Assembly (NCBI GenBank): GCA_038373865.1
Contig: JAXGGA010002317.1
Span: 1 to 64,000 of the forward strand
Source of the DNA: Uloborus plumipes
Lineage: Eukaryota > Arthropoda > Arachnida > Araneae > Uloboridae
Direction of reading: 5' to 3'
Length of the DNA stretch: 64,000 bases
Shown here: positions 1 to 10,790 of the stretch, one piece after another
Numbering within the stretch: the stretch's first letter is position 1
Layout of the letters: the number at the start of each line of letters is the position of its first letter
Made by a program: the position numbers and the translations under genes
Notes under the pieces: model-generated
The model's database searches: none
What the model saw: the letters and a program-made list of their open reading frames with translations, nothing else
What the model was told of the DNA's origin: nothing

Positions 1-935
1 TAAAAACGTCGACAACAGCTTTTTATCAGTTTAGAGAAATTTTTTGCAATGTCCCTAGCATATGTCACCACATTTGTTTTTCCTCTCAAAAAAAAAAAAA
101 AAAAAATAACAATTTTTTCCCCAATATTTTTTTAAGTCAAAGCGGGTTTTCTTTTAATATTTTTAATTTTATGCAAAAATGAACGCTGTTTCTTTCCACT
201 TGATAAAATATTTTGTTATGAGATTAACATTACATTGCTAAATATTTAAGGAAAAAAATTAATCTTTTTGCCCTGAAATTTGTTTCTTTACCTTACAAGT
301 TAAGCTAATATTTTTTCTTAATAAATTAAAGCACCAAAATATAGTTTTTATTCCTAACAGTAAAAAGTTTGTTATCGGAGTTAAACATTTTCAAATAGGG
401 CAGATTGTTGGAAGACGCTGTAGTGTTCTACTTTCTTTTCTTTTTTTAATAGCTTATTGGTTTTTACTAACCAATTTCTGAACAAAATGTTGACTTTTGT
501 TATTGGTAAAAAAAATAAGTTTCGCTTTAAAAAACAATTTTTAACCTCCAAAAAATAGGGATTTCAAAACGTTTGCCTTGGAGCATCTTACCCCAAACTT
601 GGGATAAGATGCTGAAATGCGAATTGCACTTGGGGTAAGACGCTGTACACGATATATGGAGCCAACTGCTATACACAATGTATTTTATCGAATCACATTT
701 TCCCGTGGTTTGGGTGCAATTTTCTAGGTCTATGTTTCAAACAGGATCATTTCCTTTTCTAGAACTGGTCAAAAAGCTTCGGCACATATTTATCGTCTTT
801 CCCCAAGGCATTACACAAGATCTCAGGTACTCATCAAAGTGGTAAAAATGAAAAAACTCTATACCCTGAGGAGGGTATAGATTTTAAAACGCCCTTTAAA
901 CCTGTAGTTACTCAACAAACATTTTTATATACTTT

Positions 936-1042
936 CCCAAATAGCACACTTCGTTTTTAATGATTGTAAAGTGGTTATTAACGTTGTAACAACCGCTTAA
1001 AAACGTTTATGAAACGTTTAAAGGTTATTTATGTTACCTGGG
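936..1042. repeat. CCCAAGTAGC MITE, copy 1 (diverged)
   Basis: Short element of about 107 bp with inverted ends (CCCAAATAGCACAC at the left, GTTACCTGGG at the right) and an internal AT-rich core containing repeated AAACGTTT. Two closer relatives lie at 29778-29904 and 50165-50272 with the same order of internal motifs. It has no coding capacity, so it is a non-autonomous MITE. This copy is the most diverged, and its flanks do not show a clear target duplication. Confidence 0.75.
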
Positions 1043-1164
1043 TTCACTGTGCATGATTCTTCATTCTAACTTATTGGCAAGCTGTCTTTTTATGCTTGTT
1101 ATTGAAACACGTGGTACGGTATCTTTCATGTTACGGAGGCTTTCCCCAAATGTACCCTACAATT

Positions 1165-1414
1165 CTGTACCTCAGAACCAGACTAACGTAGGTCCATTTT
1201 CGCAACTTTTCAGGGAAGTGCAAAAATTTTTGTCTGGTGCATGCAAAGTATGGGACTCGTGCTCTTTTAATGCCACTAAATATAACTGCGAAAGAATTTC
1301 TTTTATAGAATGACGTTTTCATGGGTCAATGTGGAGTAAGATTCTACATACAATGCAGTAATAAAATGGAAATCGCCATTTTTGGACTTACGTCGTTCTG
1401 GTTCTGAGGTACAG
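1165..1414. mobile_element. CTGTACC MITE, copy 1
   Basis: A 250-bp element with TIRs of about 31 bp; the outer 18 bases at each end read CTGTACCTCAGAACCAGA. It is flanked by AATT on both sides (1161-1164 and 1415-1418), consistent with a 4-bp target duplication. There is no transposase. Sister copies at 17504-17645 and 31037-31283 define the same ends. It lies in the intron only 56 bp before the acceptor of the first visible exon, so the branch point and pyrimidine tract fall between the element and the exon. Confidence 0.85.
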
Positions 1415-1470
1415 AATTAGTGCTTTATTTCTTTTTATTACTCAATAACTAAATCTTGTTCCTTAAACAG

Positions 1471-1753
1471 GCGGCGTTGATGGCAACAGTAGAGCATCAC
1501 TTGGCACAACTCCTCGTTCTGGAGACAATGACAAGAGTGGCAACTCGGAAACTTGCAGCTCAGAATCCTCCATGAAACCTTTACTCGGAAGCACAGGATC
1601 AGACGATAAGGGAGTGACCAGACCGTGCCATTTCCACTATCGTTGGCCATCCTGTATCGTGCCTTGCGGAAGAGGAACTGATGCTGAGGAGGGAGTAAGA
1701 ACACTTGCACGGTCTACTGTTGGAGGTCATGGAAGAGATGGTCAAATGCTTTG
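1471..1753 (+). CDS. IRS: IRS-like docking adaptor, exon A (first visible)
   Basis: The exon follows an acceptor ending CTTAAACAG and ends at a GTAAAT donor. The reading frame opens with two bases completing a split codon and closes with two bases (TG) that join the first base of the next exon to make Trp. The translation starts Ser/Gly/Asn-rich (for example GVDGNSRASLGTTPRSG) and then has scattered Cys, Trp and His (RPCHFHYRWPSC). Only this frame is open throughout. The composition fits the disordered tail after the PTB domain of an IRS-type adaptor. No domain is recognisable, so assignment rests on exact phase continuity with the following exons. An earlier donor (GTAAGA at 1695) would give the wrong phase. 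Confidence 0.6.
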
Positions 1754-2508
1754 GTAAATTCTCTATTATTTGTCACATCTTTTAATTTCATGAGTTTTAC
1801 TTCAGCTAATGAATTTTTATCATATTTATTGCCCTCTGACTTAATCACAAATAGCTGATTTTAAGGCTGTTAAATATTAGATATTTTGCTGCTGAAATTA
1901 GCAAAGAGTAATTAATCTACAAAAAATAATTTAAAAAAATAAATAAAAGCTTTTTTGGCGCATGGTAATTAAAAAAAAGGCTTTCCTATTTGCAAAATCG
2001 GGCCCATATTTCAAATATGTTCAGTTTTTCTCCATCACCCAAATTTGTAGCATACAATTGAAGTTTGAAAGAAATGTCAATACTGAAATGCATGCTTTAT
2101 TCTTGAAAGTAGCTCAAAAGAAAAAGTTACATCTGTTGTTCGGTTTTTCTTTCAAAGATTTAAATTCACTTGCGAAAACATAGCATATTAAAGTCATACT
2201 TATTGCAGAGATACATGCACAACCATCGACCTACTTCTAGTATACAAGTACGCAGCAAAATTTAGAAAACTTATATTATTTTTAGTTTTCCCGGTGTAAT
2301 TAACGGTAAAACATTTAAATGGTTCAATACTCAATTATATTAGCATGTATCAAGCTTTGTTATATGTTACAATACAAATTGCTGTAAACGATTAAAAAGC
2401 AGAGAAGAACTATTAAAAATTTTCTAGCAACGAAAAAGAAATCGGTTGAATGCTTCTCATGGCAAGAATATCTTCAAAAATGACTAATGTTGTCCAACTA
2501 TATTACAG

Positions 2509-2859
2509 GGCTGTTGGGCACTGTCAGGGTTGCGGCGTCCATTACTGCAGGCGTGGTGCGACGGCGGACAAAGAAAACACAACTCCAGCAAATCCTGATG
2601 ACCCTGCTTCAACAGGCTTCACTCCCCAGTGGACGATGGACTTGGGAATCATGTCACCCACCAAGGAAGGTTCTCGTCCTTGCCAACAGAGGTGTCTTCG
2701 AAACACAAACAAAACCTCCCCGCATGACCGCTCGTCACTGTGTTCTCAGAGCAGTCAAAGCAGTGGAACCAGCACAGCCAGTGGCAGTAGCAGTTCCGGC
2801 AGTAGCTGCATGTCTGAGTATTCAGTGCCGAAGAATTGCTTAGAAGCATTTTATGACAG
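2509..2859 (+). CDS. IRS: IRS-like docking adaptor, exon B
   Basis: The acceptor is TATTACAG and the donor AG|GTACAG. Entry and exit are both at phase 2, matching the exons on each side. The coded segment has several Cys (QGCGVHYC, RPCQQRC), a long Ser/Thr/Gly tract, and SEYSVPKNC and AFYDR near its end. The YSVPK context resembles the YxxP-type tyrosine sites common in IRS and Gab-type docking proteins. A second frame is also open across much of this exon, but it does not give Ser-rich docking sequence and does not match the phase of the neighbouring exons. The tyrosines are candidate phosphorylation sites, by inference. Confidence 0.68.
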
Positions 2860-3197
2860 GTACAGTAGTAGCGAGCATCATGAAACTAAAGACTGTTCAA
2901 AAGAAATATAGCTATTGTCTTTGTAAGGAAATAATTTATTTAACAACGCAACATTGTTAACAGAAACTACGAAGCAGCTTTGTGTACACATTACGCGAAT
3001 TTTCGAAAAAGTTCTATTTAAAAGCAAAAAAGTTTTACCTTTTCTGAGACAAAACAGTAGTCATACTGAAATGAATGTTTCATATTGGTTGATTTCGATC
3101 ACATCAAGCGTGCTGCTAAGCGTCCATGGCTCAAAGTATTTTTTCAACAGGTCAAGAGTTTTTTTCCCCTTTTTTTTCTTTATAACTTCCAAACACG

Positions 3198-3323
3198 ATA
3201 CACCAACAGCTCGTTTTTCCATCCATGGACTGCAATTTCGTGCTTATTATGCACCATGCCGATGAGTGCATAATAAGCACGAAACTGTAGTCCATGGATG
3301 GTTTAAACGAGATGGTGGTGTAT
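3198..3323. repeat. Hairpin / foldback element
   Basis: An inverted repeat with arms of about 57 bp around a loop of about 11 bases. The inner arms pair almost perfectly (TTTCGTGCTTATTATGCAC against GTGCATAATAAGCACGAAA) and the outer arms pair with a few mismatches (ATACACCA against TGGTGTAT). It has no coding content and lies in the intron between exons B and C. It is probably a small foldback transposon; no clear target duplication was seen. Confidence 0.8.
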
Positions 3324-3927
3324 TGCATGTTTCTGCCTTAGCCCCGTCTTAGGGGCGGTTACTTACTGCTTTATTCCAAACACGAGTTTTTAACTAATTT
3401 ATAAAATGTATAAAACTAGATATTATATTCACTATTTGTAATTAATAACAAAAAATAATTAAGGTGAAATGTATGACATTTAAGTAACTTTAAGTGGCTT
3501 TCGTCATTTGCTTACAAAATGACAACGACGTAGATTTTGTAAAACCTTCTTTGATTAACTGATGTAACAAGATCATAAAAAGCTTATGGAATATTATTTC
3601 ATAGCCCCACATGGGTACTTATGTAATTTTTTTTACCATCTTTACGTGATTTTCTGTGTTAGCGAATTTTGATGCTTATCATATACTAATTGGCAAAGAA
3701 AGTAAACTTCGTAACAAAAGTAAACAAACATATTTTGATATTACTAATATAGTTATAGTTTTACTGCAAAAAGTCACCAATCAAATTGGTCGAACTGGTT
3801 AGTAGAATTATCAACTTATTATTTTTTAGATTTTAACTGCAATATTACTCTTGCACGTTATTACATAAATCACTTATGGAACACACATGTAATTACATTA
3901 CTTAAAATAATATTTTTAAACTTTTAG

Positions 3928-4345
3928 GCCAAAGAATGTTCACCATCAAAACACACCTACATCAGGCTTTCCTTATAATCGCCTTAGTCTCTCAGAAGAC
4001 CACAAAGATCGCCCCTTGGGTCCAATTCGTGAAGGCCCATGTACATGTTGGAAGCAGCAAAAGGGACCTGCATCTGCTCATGATCCTAACTCCCATGAGT
4101 TATTGCTGTTTGGAGGAGGTATGGTTTGCTCATGCTGGAGCAGTAATCGAAGCAACGACGCGGACATGCCATCTGTTAGCAGTAGTGGCAGTAGCAACGC
4201 TTCGCCGTCAACTTCACCAAAGAAACAGCAACAGTTACCACTTGTTAGTGTGCCTATACTTTTGCCCTGCACGTGTGGAAAGCAGCAGCAACCTAACAAT
4301 CCTTACTTAAACTATGCAGTGCCAAAACCTGGAACTCCAGTAAAG
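3928..4345 (+). CDS. IRS: IRS-like docking adaptor, exon C
   Basis: The acceptor is CTTTTAG and the donor AAAG|GTACGA. The first base completes an Arg codon begun in exon B, and the exon ends on a whole codon. The coded 139 residues contain FPYNRLSLSEDHKD, three CxC motifs (PCTCWKQQ, VCSCWSS, PCTCGKQQQ), a Ser-rich spacer and PYLNYAVPKPG near the end. YLNY fits a YxN Grb2-SH2 site and YAVP a YxxP site. This is a disordered, multi-site docking tail, cytoplasmic by inference. The GxPC-T-C motif followed by Lys and Gln recurs twice within this one exon. Confidence 0.75.
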
Positions 4346-7300
4346 GTACGATTAATATTATGATAACGTGATTAATTATGATACTGAATAACAATTTAGC
4401 TTTCTTAAAAATACAGATTTCTAGGTTTTAATGCCAAAATTGTCAATTGAGAGTGAATGACTTTTTGAAGAACTGAATTAGTATATTCATTGGTGGTACA
4501 GTAAGTCGAATTGTTAATGAAAAAATCCAAGCTATTCATGACCCTATTTATTTACGATACTTCAGACAGTCTGATCAAGCAGATGTCTGGGAATATCTCC
4601 GAAGGAACTTTTATATTTATATCATTTCAAGTTTCCTCCAGAAACACCTATTGTGTTGGTTGTTTAGGTGTTGCTGATTTTTTAATCGCACACGTGATTA
4701 ATTATTTACTGGAAATTGGGCGCAAAAACATTATTTTTACTATACATGAAAGTTGATATAGAGCAATTTTGATCATGCATTTATCTTGACCTTCAAAAAA
4801 ACTTCTAATACTGAACCAATGAGTTTTGGCTTGATATTGTGTAAATATTTGTACAGCTCCTATTCTTGAGATGACGAATTTTAAAGTCGAAAGGCTGTTC
4901 TTAAAACTGAACCGAGATAAAATTGGCATTAAAGCTTTTCCAACATTTTGTTCTGAACCAAAAGTTGGCATAAAAAAATATGAGTTTCGTAGATGTAATG
5001 AACAATTAAACATTTTCGGATACGTGACACACATTTGCGACACACATTTAGATGATTTTTTTTTTTCCAATAATGTTTTTTTTTTCTAAAAATTGTAGCG
5101 ACATTGTTTCCCTCGGCACACTCAATTTTGCATTACTTAAATTCTGTACTAAATTATTACATTAGTGTAGTCGATTCATACTGTTTTCTCTTATAATCAT
5201 CGTTTCTAAAAATTGCTGTTGGAAGTTATTGCCTACATCATAGCCAATTTTGGATTGTTTATTATTTTTTTAATATCCCACAATTTTTAATAACTCATAG
5301 CCTGAGTTGATGATCACTAATGAAAAACATTCGCCGCTAATTCAAGTATCCTATGTAATTCGCCTTATGCTCTTTCAGTGAACTAAGATTTGCTTATCTC
5401 GTTACACATAACAAATAAAAAATATTTTAAAACATACATAACACTTATTTTGGTGGTTTACACTTTTCTTTTTTTTCTTTGTAACAATTTTTAAGTAGTA
5501 TCCTCTTCTTTTAAAACTACGTTTTATCTTATAAACCACCTAATACCTGCCCTTAACCAGTAAAAGCTTGTACTGTATCTTGGCAGTAAATAAAATAGTC
5601 ACGGTAACAGCTAAAACATACGTGCCAGCAAGCTGTAAAGAAATATGGTGACCGGAATGGAAGTAAGCTGTTTTGTGCGTGCGTGTGTATTTACTTCGTT
5701 AGCCGGCAGAGAGCAGCAAGCGAGGCATTAGATATAAATAAATAAAAGGTGGCCCAGAAGCGAAATCGTGTAACGACAAAAACGTTTGTGCCGTGCCGCC
5801 ATTGGTCGTCGTTATTTTTGGAAAGGAAGGCAGTAGGTGCGGAGGGGATGAACGATCGAAAAATTCGAACAGAAGACAGCAATAAAAATAATTTCACGTG
5901 TTGTTTCTATGTCTGCAATTGAGAGCACCAATTTTAAAGGTTATTTCTTAGTTATATTTATTCGAAGTTTCCTTTTACTTTCCACTCTTCGAACTCTTCT
6001 TAACTTCAGGAAAAAGAAGGGGGAAACAAATTTGAAATATTGGAAGAAAATTCACGCTTTCTGGAAGATACACCATTCTTTTTTTTTTTCTTCTTTTCTT
6101 TTGCAATTCGTTCCTTGCGTTTGTTTTCTTCTTCTCAATGTTCAAGGCCTTTTGCTTGTTGCCAATATGCAGAGAGAAAAATCAATCTTCAACACTAGAA
6201 TTATTTTTCCTCTGGAAAAAGTTGTTCTTAAAACTTAGCGAAATAACGGATGGGAGGAAAAGAATATATTTTCTTTTTATGAAAGTGCGAAATTACTACT
6301 GGTGCAAAGCAGATATTAAATTGAAAATTGCACACGTTGTTCAAGGCTTTTTAAAACTTTCTCATTAAATAAATTAATGACTCAGAAAAGTGCTTCAGTT
6401 AGAAGTGCAATTTACGCATGATTTATCTCTGCTGAGATGTTAGTACTGCGGTATATTAGCAAGTAGTTACGAATACTAAAAGATACGTTTTCTTTTGCAA
6501 AAAAAAAAAAAGGAAATGCATTTTCATCTGTAACTCAAACTATCATACGTTGATCAGAAACTAGTACTAACAGTAATTTGCACCTATACCTTGTTTAAAA
6601 AAGAATACCATAATATGTACCCTATGTACTCCGTAAAAAAATTAAATTCCGAAAGCTAATTCTGGTTTAAAAATGAAATATCAAATAACAAAAGCTGTAT
6701 CTTGTACAAAATAAACTAGTAAAAGCTGTTCACTGAAAGATTAAAAGAGTAAAATCGGTACATAATTAAAAAAATGAAACGCAAAAAGCTATACCTTGTA
6801 CATAGATAAAATATCAAGAGCAATATCCCATTTAAAAATGAAATACTAAAATAATTACTCTGAGAAAAAAAAAACTAAAAGCCGTATCCAGCGCAGAAAA
6901 AAAAAACTGTAGTCTGTACAAAAATTAAAACCAAAGGCGGTGAGTACCCACAGAGTTTGAAACAAGGAAATGTTGTTGCTTTTGCTCCTGGTCTGATATT
7001 ACCTTAAATATACTAAAGACATTGAAGTTGCCACTCTGACTACAAGAGAATCTGCTTGTGTTGCATTTTCAACTATATTCCGTTAAACGTAATCCACCGA
7101 GATTATTATTAAAAGGCTATCGAATATACCCATAATTTCCACCCGAAATTTCCTCCAGAAAATAATGTTACAAAAATCTATCAATGTTGCAAAATGTGTC
7201 ATTATGCATTATTCTAATCATTCATTTATGTTTATTTAAGACACTGCTAAATTATACAAAAAAAAGAAAATAAAAGGAAAAAAAAAGAAGAAAACAACAT

Positions 7301-7520
7301 CAAATTTCAGGAAAATGGTTATCACAAGAGATTAGTAGGAAAATGCATTCAGGTGGATCTGGTTTGATTTTTGACTGCAGCTTGAACTTTCTTGGTCACT
7401 GCTTTAAATAGTATTTTCATTGCCTTTTTAATTCAAGTAATAAATTCCTCATCTGCGTCTTCCTTACTATTTGTTTATTACTTACTTATTACTAATCGGA
7501 AAATTATTTCATTTCTTAAG

Positions 7521-7595
7521 GCAACTAAAGAAGGAATTCCCGAAAAAGTATCTGCTTCCACTACAACTAATGCCACTGATAAGCAAGAAGCAAAA
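7521..7595 (+). CDS. IRS: IRS-like docking adaptor, short exon D
   Basis: A 75-nt candidate exon between an acceptor (ATTTCTTAAG) and a strong donor (AAAA|GTAAGT). It is in phase 0 at both ends, which matches the phase-0 end of exon C and the phase-0 start of exon E. It encodes 25 hydrophilic residues beginning ATKEGIPEKV. Because its length is divisible by three it could be a cassette exon included in only some transcripts. Its small size and lack of motifs make it the least certain exon of the set. Confidence 0.55.
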
Positions 7596-7770
7596 GTAAG
7601 TTACTTGTAAATCAGTTTAGATTAATTATGTAATAAAGCAACTTCAATTATTTTTTCAAATGAAGCATGAAAGAGTATTTGACCGATAAATATGCTTAAA
7701 TCCCTTCCGAAATACAAATTTCTCTTGTAGTTAATTACTTAAGAAGCTTTGTTATGAATAATCAGACACA

Positions 7771-7936
7771 AATTAGGTAATGCAAATATACTTTACTACT
7801 GTAAAAAAAAGTTAGTGTAGAAAATTTACATGGCATGAAAAGAAAAACTCCATTTCGGAAAGAATTTTTATATACGTTAATTTCAAATACAACCACAAAG
7901 CTTCTTTCATCACATTTTACCCTAGGATATTACATA
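7771..7936 (+). repeat. Direct repeat, left copy (partner near 10625-10790)
   Basis: This roughly 165-bp intron segment resembles the segment at about 10625-10790. Both contain AATTAGGTAAT near the start, then GAAAAG, then AAGCTTCTTTCATCA, then ATTTTACCCTA and GATATTACATA. The left copy stops exactly where the Helitron at 7937 begins. The Helitron and mariner-like elements occupy the space between the copies. It could be a tandem duplication invaded by transposons, or two copies of another dispersed repeat. Confidence 0.6.
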
Positions 7937-9745
7937 CTAGCGGTACCCGCACGGCTTTGCCCGTGGTATAAAATTAAAAGTTCATTTGTAAAAAAATGAT
8001 ATAGCAGAAAAAAATACTCTATTTTAGTTATAATTCAACTATAATTCCTTCAAAGTATGATATAAAAATTTGGTATGGATCCTACACTACTTCCTTTTAC
8101 GTGTAAATTTCTTAGTAGATGCCTTAAGTGCTAAAATAGTGCTTGAAGTGAGTAAGATAACAATTCAAACATTTGCATCCCTAGTTTGCCATGAAACAAT
8201 GCAAAAAAATGTTTTACAATGATTAATCTCCTAAATATCGCAGATTTTAACATCATTCAGTAGATTTTTCGCAAAATATCGCCAATAGCGCCAAATTGAA
8301 CCCAAAAAAAATTTTTTTTCGCTAAATTTATTGCCAACTTGGCGATATGTCGCCAAATTGGCGTCAAACACTTGGTGACCAAAAGCTTGGCGAGATATCG
8401 CCAAGTGGTCGCGCCAATTCATATCACTTTGGTCTGCATTGAAAGCCCTGATTACCCCATAAAAGGGGTAAATCACCCCACTGGGGACATTCGAATGCAA
8501 CCCCAAAGATAGGTGCACAAAAATAAGCCAAAAGAAAAAATAAGAAAAATTTTGTTGCTCACAGAAACCAACAGAAATCTTACCAAAGTTTAAAAGAAGA
8601 AGAAAGTTTTCTTTCCTAACTTCAAAAACAAAATAATACATTTTCCGAAATGACATACTTTAGAAAGAACGTTGCAATATCGCAATAAGATAGAAGTAAA
8701 TATACTGAAATAGAATTGAATGCCAAATTGTAAAAAAGTCGCCAAAAAAATAATTTTTAATATTGTCTTTCATTATTTATTAAATGCAATTATTGCTGCA
8801 AATTACAGTCCAACAATAAATAATCACATTGCAAAAGTATATTTGGAGCAATTTTTTCTTTTAAACTCAACTGATCCTAAAAATTTTAAGTATTAGTCAT
8901 AGAAATTTCGTGCATTATTCTTCACAATGATAATAAAAACAATAAACATCGACAAAGATCAACCAGCAAACGATAAATTAAAAGCTAAATTCGTTCACTC
9001 AAGCCATTTGCTGCAATTTATATTGAAATAAATTAATAATGAAGTAAAATATGTTTTGCAGACGATAAATTTAGAATGGTATCCTGTATTTTAAGGAAAG
9101 GACTCGATTTCTCATTTGATTGACAGGTGCCATCTTATCACGGTTTTTAATATTTCATTTGACTAATTTTAATAAGGCTTGGAGTTGGGATTGTTACAAA
9201 AACAAATACATTTTTAAAATTATTAAGGGAAAAAGAACGAAATAAAAACGTAACCATGGTAACAACATGAAAAGTTGATTTCCGTTGATAAAATAATTCA
9301 TTTCATCTCTATTTTCAAACAAATTTTATTCGCGAGCAAAGCCATTTTAGAATCGTTTGGCTTGCTTTACTGAAGGTAAACCTTGAATTTCGGGATTCTA
9401 AAAACAATTGTTACAGCTCTCCTGATGATCGTAGAAACTTCGAAAAAACGTCATTTTGTGCAGAAAATTTCAAGCTTTCGAATGACATAAGACTTGAAAA
9501 TGTGTATGGAATATTTCTTCCCTATTTTATCGAATTTCCTCTAAGAATTCGAATAGAAAAAGAACGAAATGGAATGTTCGAAAAATCGCTTCGAGGTGCA
9601 AAACTACATGCTACAAACTAATTTTGTGCCAAGTGGCATGAAAATCGACCGAACGGTTTTGGCGCTACGCGCGTAACAGACAGACAGAAAGAAAGAAAGA
9701 AAGAAGGACAGACAGAACCACCTTCAGCTTCATTATTAGTAGAGA
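7937..9745 (-). mobile_element. Non-autonomous Helitron, family 1 copy A
   Basis: Read on the minus strand, the element starts TCTCTACTAATAATG, the classic TC Helitron 5' end, at 9745. It ends in CTAG at 7940-7937, followed by T. About ten bases before the CTAG lies a GC-rich hairpin (arms ACGG and CCGT). It lacks terminal inverted repeats and any Rep/helicase ORF, as expected for a non-autonomous Helitron. It aligns end to end with copies at 35296-36990 and from 62474, and long stretches match the latter almost base for base. It contains a cluster of TTGGCG/CGCCAA palindromes (about 8270-8420) and a CTGT/CTTT-rich tract near its 5' end. It sits in the large intron between exons D and E. Confidence 0.85.
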
Positions 9746-9787
9746 AGAGATAGAGATAGAGAAGAGAAGAGAAGAGAAGAGAAGAGA
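9746..9787. repeat. (TCTCTA/TCTCT)n microsatellite abutting Helitron 5' end
   Basis: A purine-rich AGAGAT/AGAGA repeat directly continues the 5' end of Helitron copy A. On the Helitron strand it reads as iterations of TCTCT and TCTCTA, the same motif as the terminus itself. Copy C at 62474 has a similar tract outside its 5' end; copy B has none. Confidence 0.8.
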
Positions 9788-9789
9788 TA

Positions 9790-10574
9790 CAGGGTGGTTA
9801 TAAATTAACGTGAGGTGTTTGGAGCGCTCTAGCGCGCGAAGTACTGGGGGCAATATTGTCAAATTTCATATGCGCACATATTAGACCATGGGATTTTTGT
9901 TTTAGAAATCTAAAACAAAAAAAATAGTTCAAAAAATCGCCACCAGGGGAAAATTTGGAGCTGTAACAGTGAGTTACTCTGAATATCACTAGTTAAATTT
10001 GAAAAAATGCTGTACAAAGCAATTTCGCAAAGAAAAAATGATTGTTATTTGCAAATGAGGTTTAATATGATAGCCGTAGAATTTCCGGTATGGACCCCAA
10101 GGTCGCCCGATATCAATTCATGTGGTTGTTGGTTATGGGGATAGCTGAAAAGTGTTGTGTAACAAAGACATGTTTCTGATAAAGCAAATTTAAAAGATAT
10201 TGTTACTTTAAAAGTCAGAGAAATCAATTCCGATACTGTACGAGCTGCCGTGGAAAATGTTGTACATCGTATCCAGTTCTTACAACTTCCCAATGGTGAT
10301 CATACTGAACTAGAGTTTATGATTAAAAAAAAGCCATTTTTGCAAACAAAATGGATGCATATTTTGTCAGTAGCATTTAATTCTTCGACAATCAGAGTAA
10401 CACACTTTTGCAGCACCAAAATTTCCCCTGGTGGTGATTTTTAATTTTTTTTTTATTTCAGAAATCAAATTCCCATGGTCTAATATGTGTGCCTATGAAA
10501 TTTGGCAATGTTTCCATCAGTACTTCACGCGTTAGAGGGCTCCAAACCCCTCACGTTAATTTATAACCGCCCTG
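9790..10574 (+). mobile_element. Mariner-like element remnant with long TIRs
   Basis: A 785-bp element begins CAGGGTGGTTATAAATTAACG, ends in its inverted counterpart (AATTTATAACCGCCCTG), and is flanked by TA on both sides (9788-9789 and 10575-10576), the insertion signature of the Tc1/mariner superfamily. The inverted similarity extends inward for about 190 bp at each end, including a shared CACCAGGGGAAAATTT block. The centre keeps part of a transposase (next entry). It lies just beyond the 5' end of Helitron copy A, in the intron between exons D and E. Confidence 0.85.
10076..10320 (+). pseudogene. Mariner-type transposase C-terminal remnant
   Basis: The + strand encodes VEFPVWTPRSPDIN followed by a WLWG-like segment, matching the WxPxSPDxN...WG block that holds a catalytic Asp in mariner-family transposases. 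It continues in the same frame with an amphipathic C-terminal part ending VENVVHRIQFLQ. In-frame stops follow the WLWG block, and the N-terminal two thirds is absent. The element cannot make an active enzyme; only the family assignment is informative. Confidence 0.75.
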
Positions 10575-10624
10575 TATTTCGTGAAATATATTAATAAATA
10601 TTAACCACTTAAAATTAGATAAAA

Positions 10625-10790
10625 TTAGGTAATTTAAATGTATTTTATCTATTGTAAAAAAAATAGCATTAAAAATATACATATTATGAAAAGAACAATT
10701 TTCCTATAAAAATTTCAGCATACATTGAATTTAAAATGCCATCGCAAAAGCTTCTTTCATCAAATTTTACCCTAAGATATTACATATATT
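10625..10790 (+). repeat. Direct repeat, right copy
   Basis: Counterpart of 7771-7936 in the same orientation, sharing the AATTAGGTAAT, AAGCTTCTTTCATCA and GATATTACATA landmarks with moderate divergence. Sequence continues without interruption past the point where the left copy is cut by the Helitron, so it approximates the empty site. It is non-coding intron sequence. Confidence 0.6.

Larger units (their letters stand above)
1..1470. other. Probable intron upstream of first visible exon
   Basis: This AT-rich stretch contains no coding exon I can support. It probably belongs to the intron preceding the first visible exon of the adaptor gene, because that exon begins in mid-codon (two bases complete a codon started upstream). 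It holds two small TIR elements (936-1042 and 1165-1414, listed separately) and a short hairpin at 583-612 with arms reading GCATCTTACCCC and GGGATAAGATGC. The sequence around the hairpin (about 400-660) repeats a GGGGTAAGA-type motif and may be a decayed transposon. Confidence 0.5.

Noticed and set aside
1695..1700. GTAAGA as donor of exon A
   Set aside because: It would end the exon in phase 0, which does not fit the phase-2 start of exon B; the later GTAAAT at 1754 does.
2487..2843. Second open frame over exon B (118 codons)
   Set aside because: Its phase does not match the exons on either side and its composition is not docking-like; the overlapping Ser-rich frame fits both junctions.
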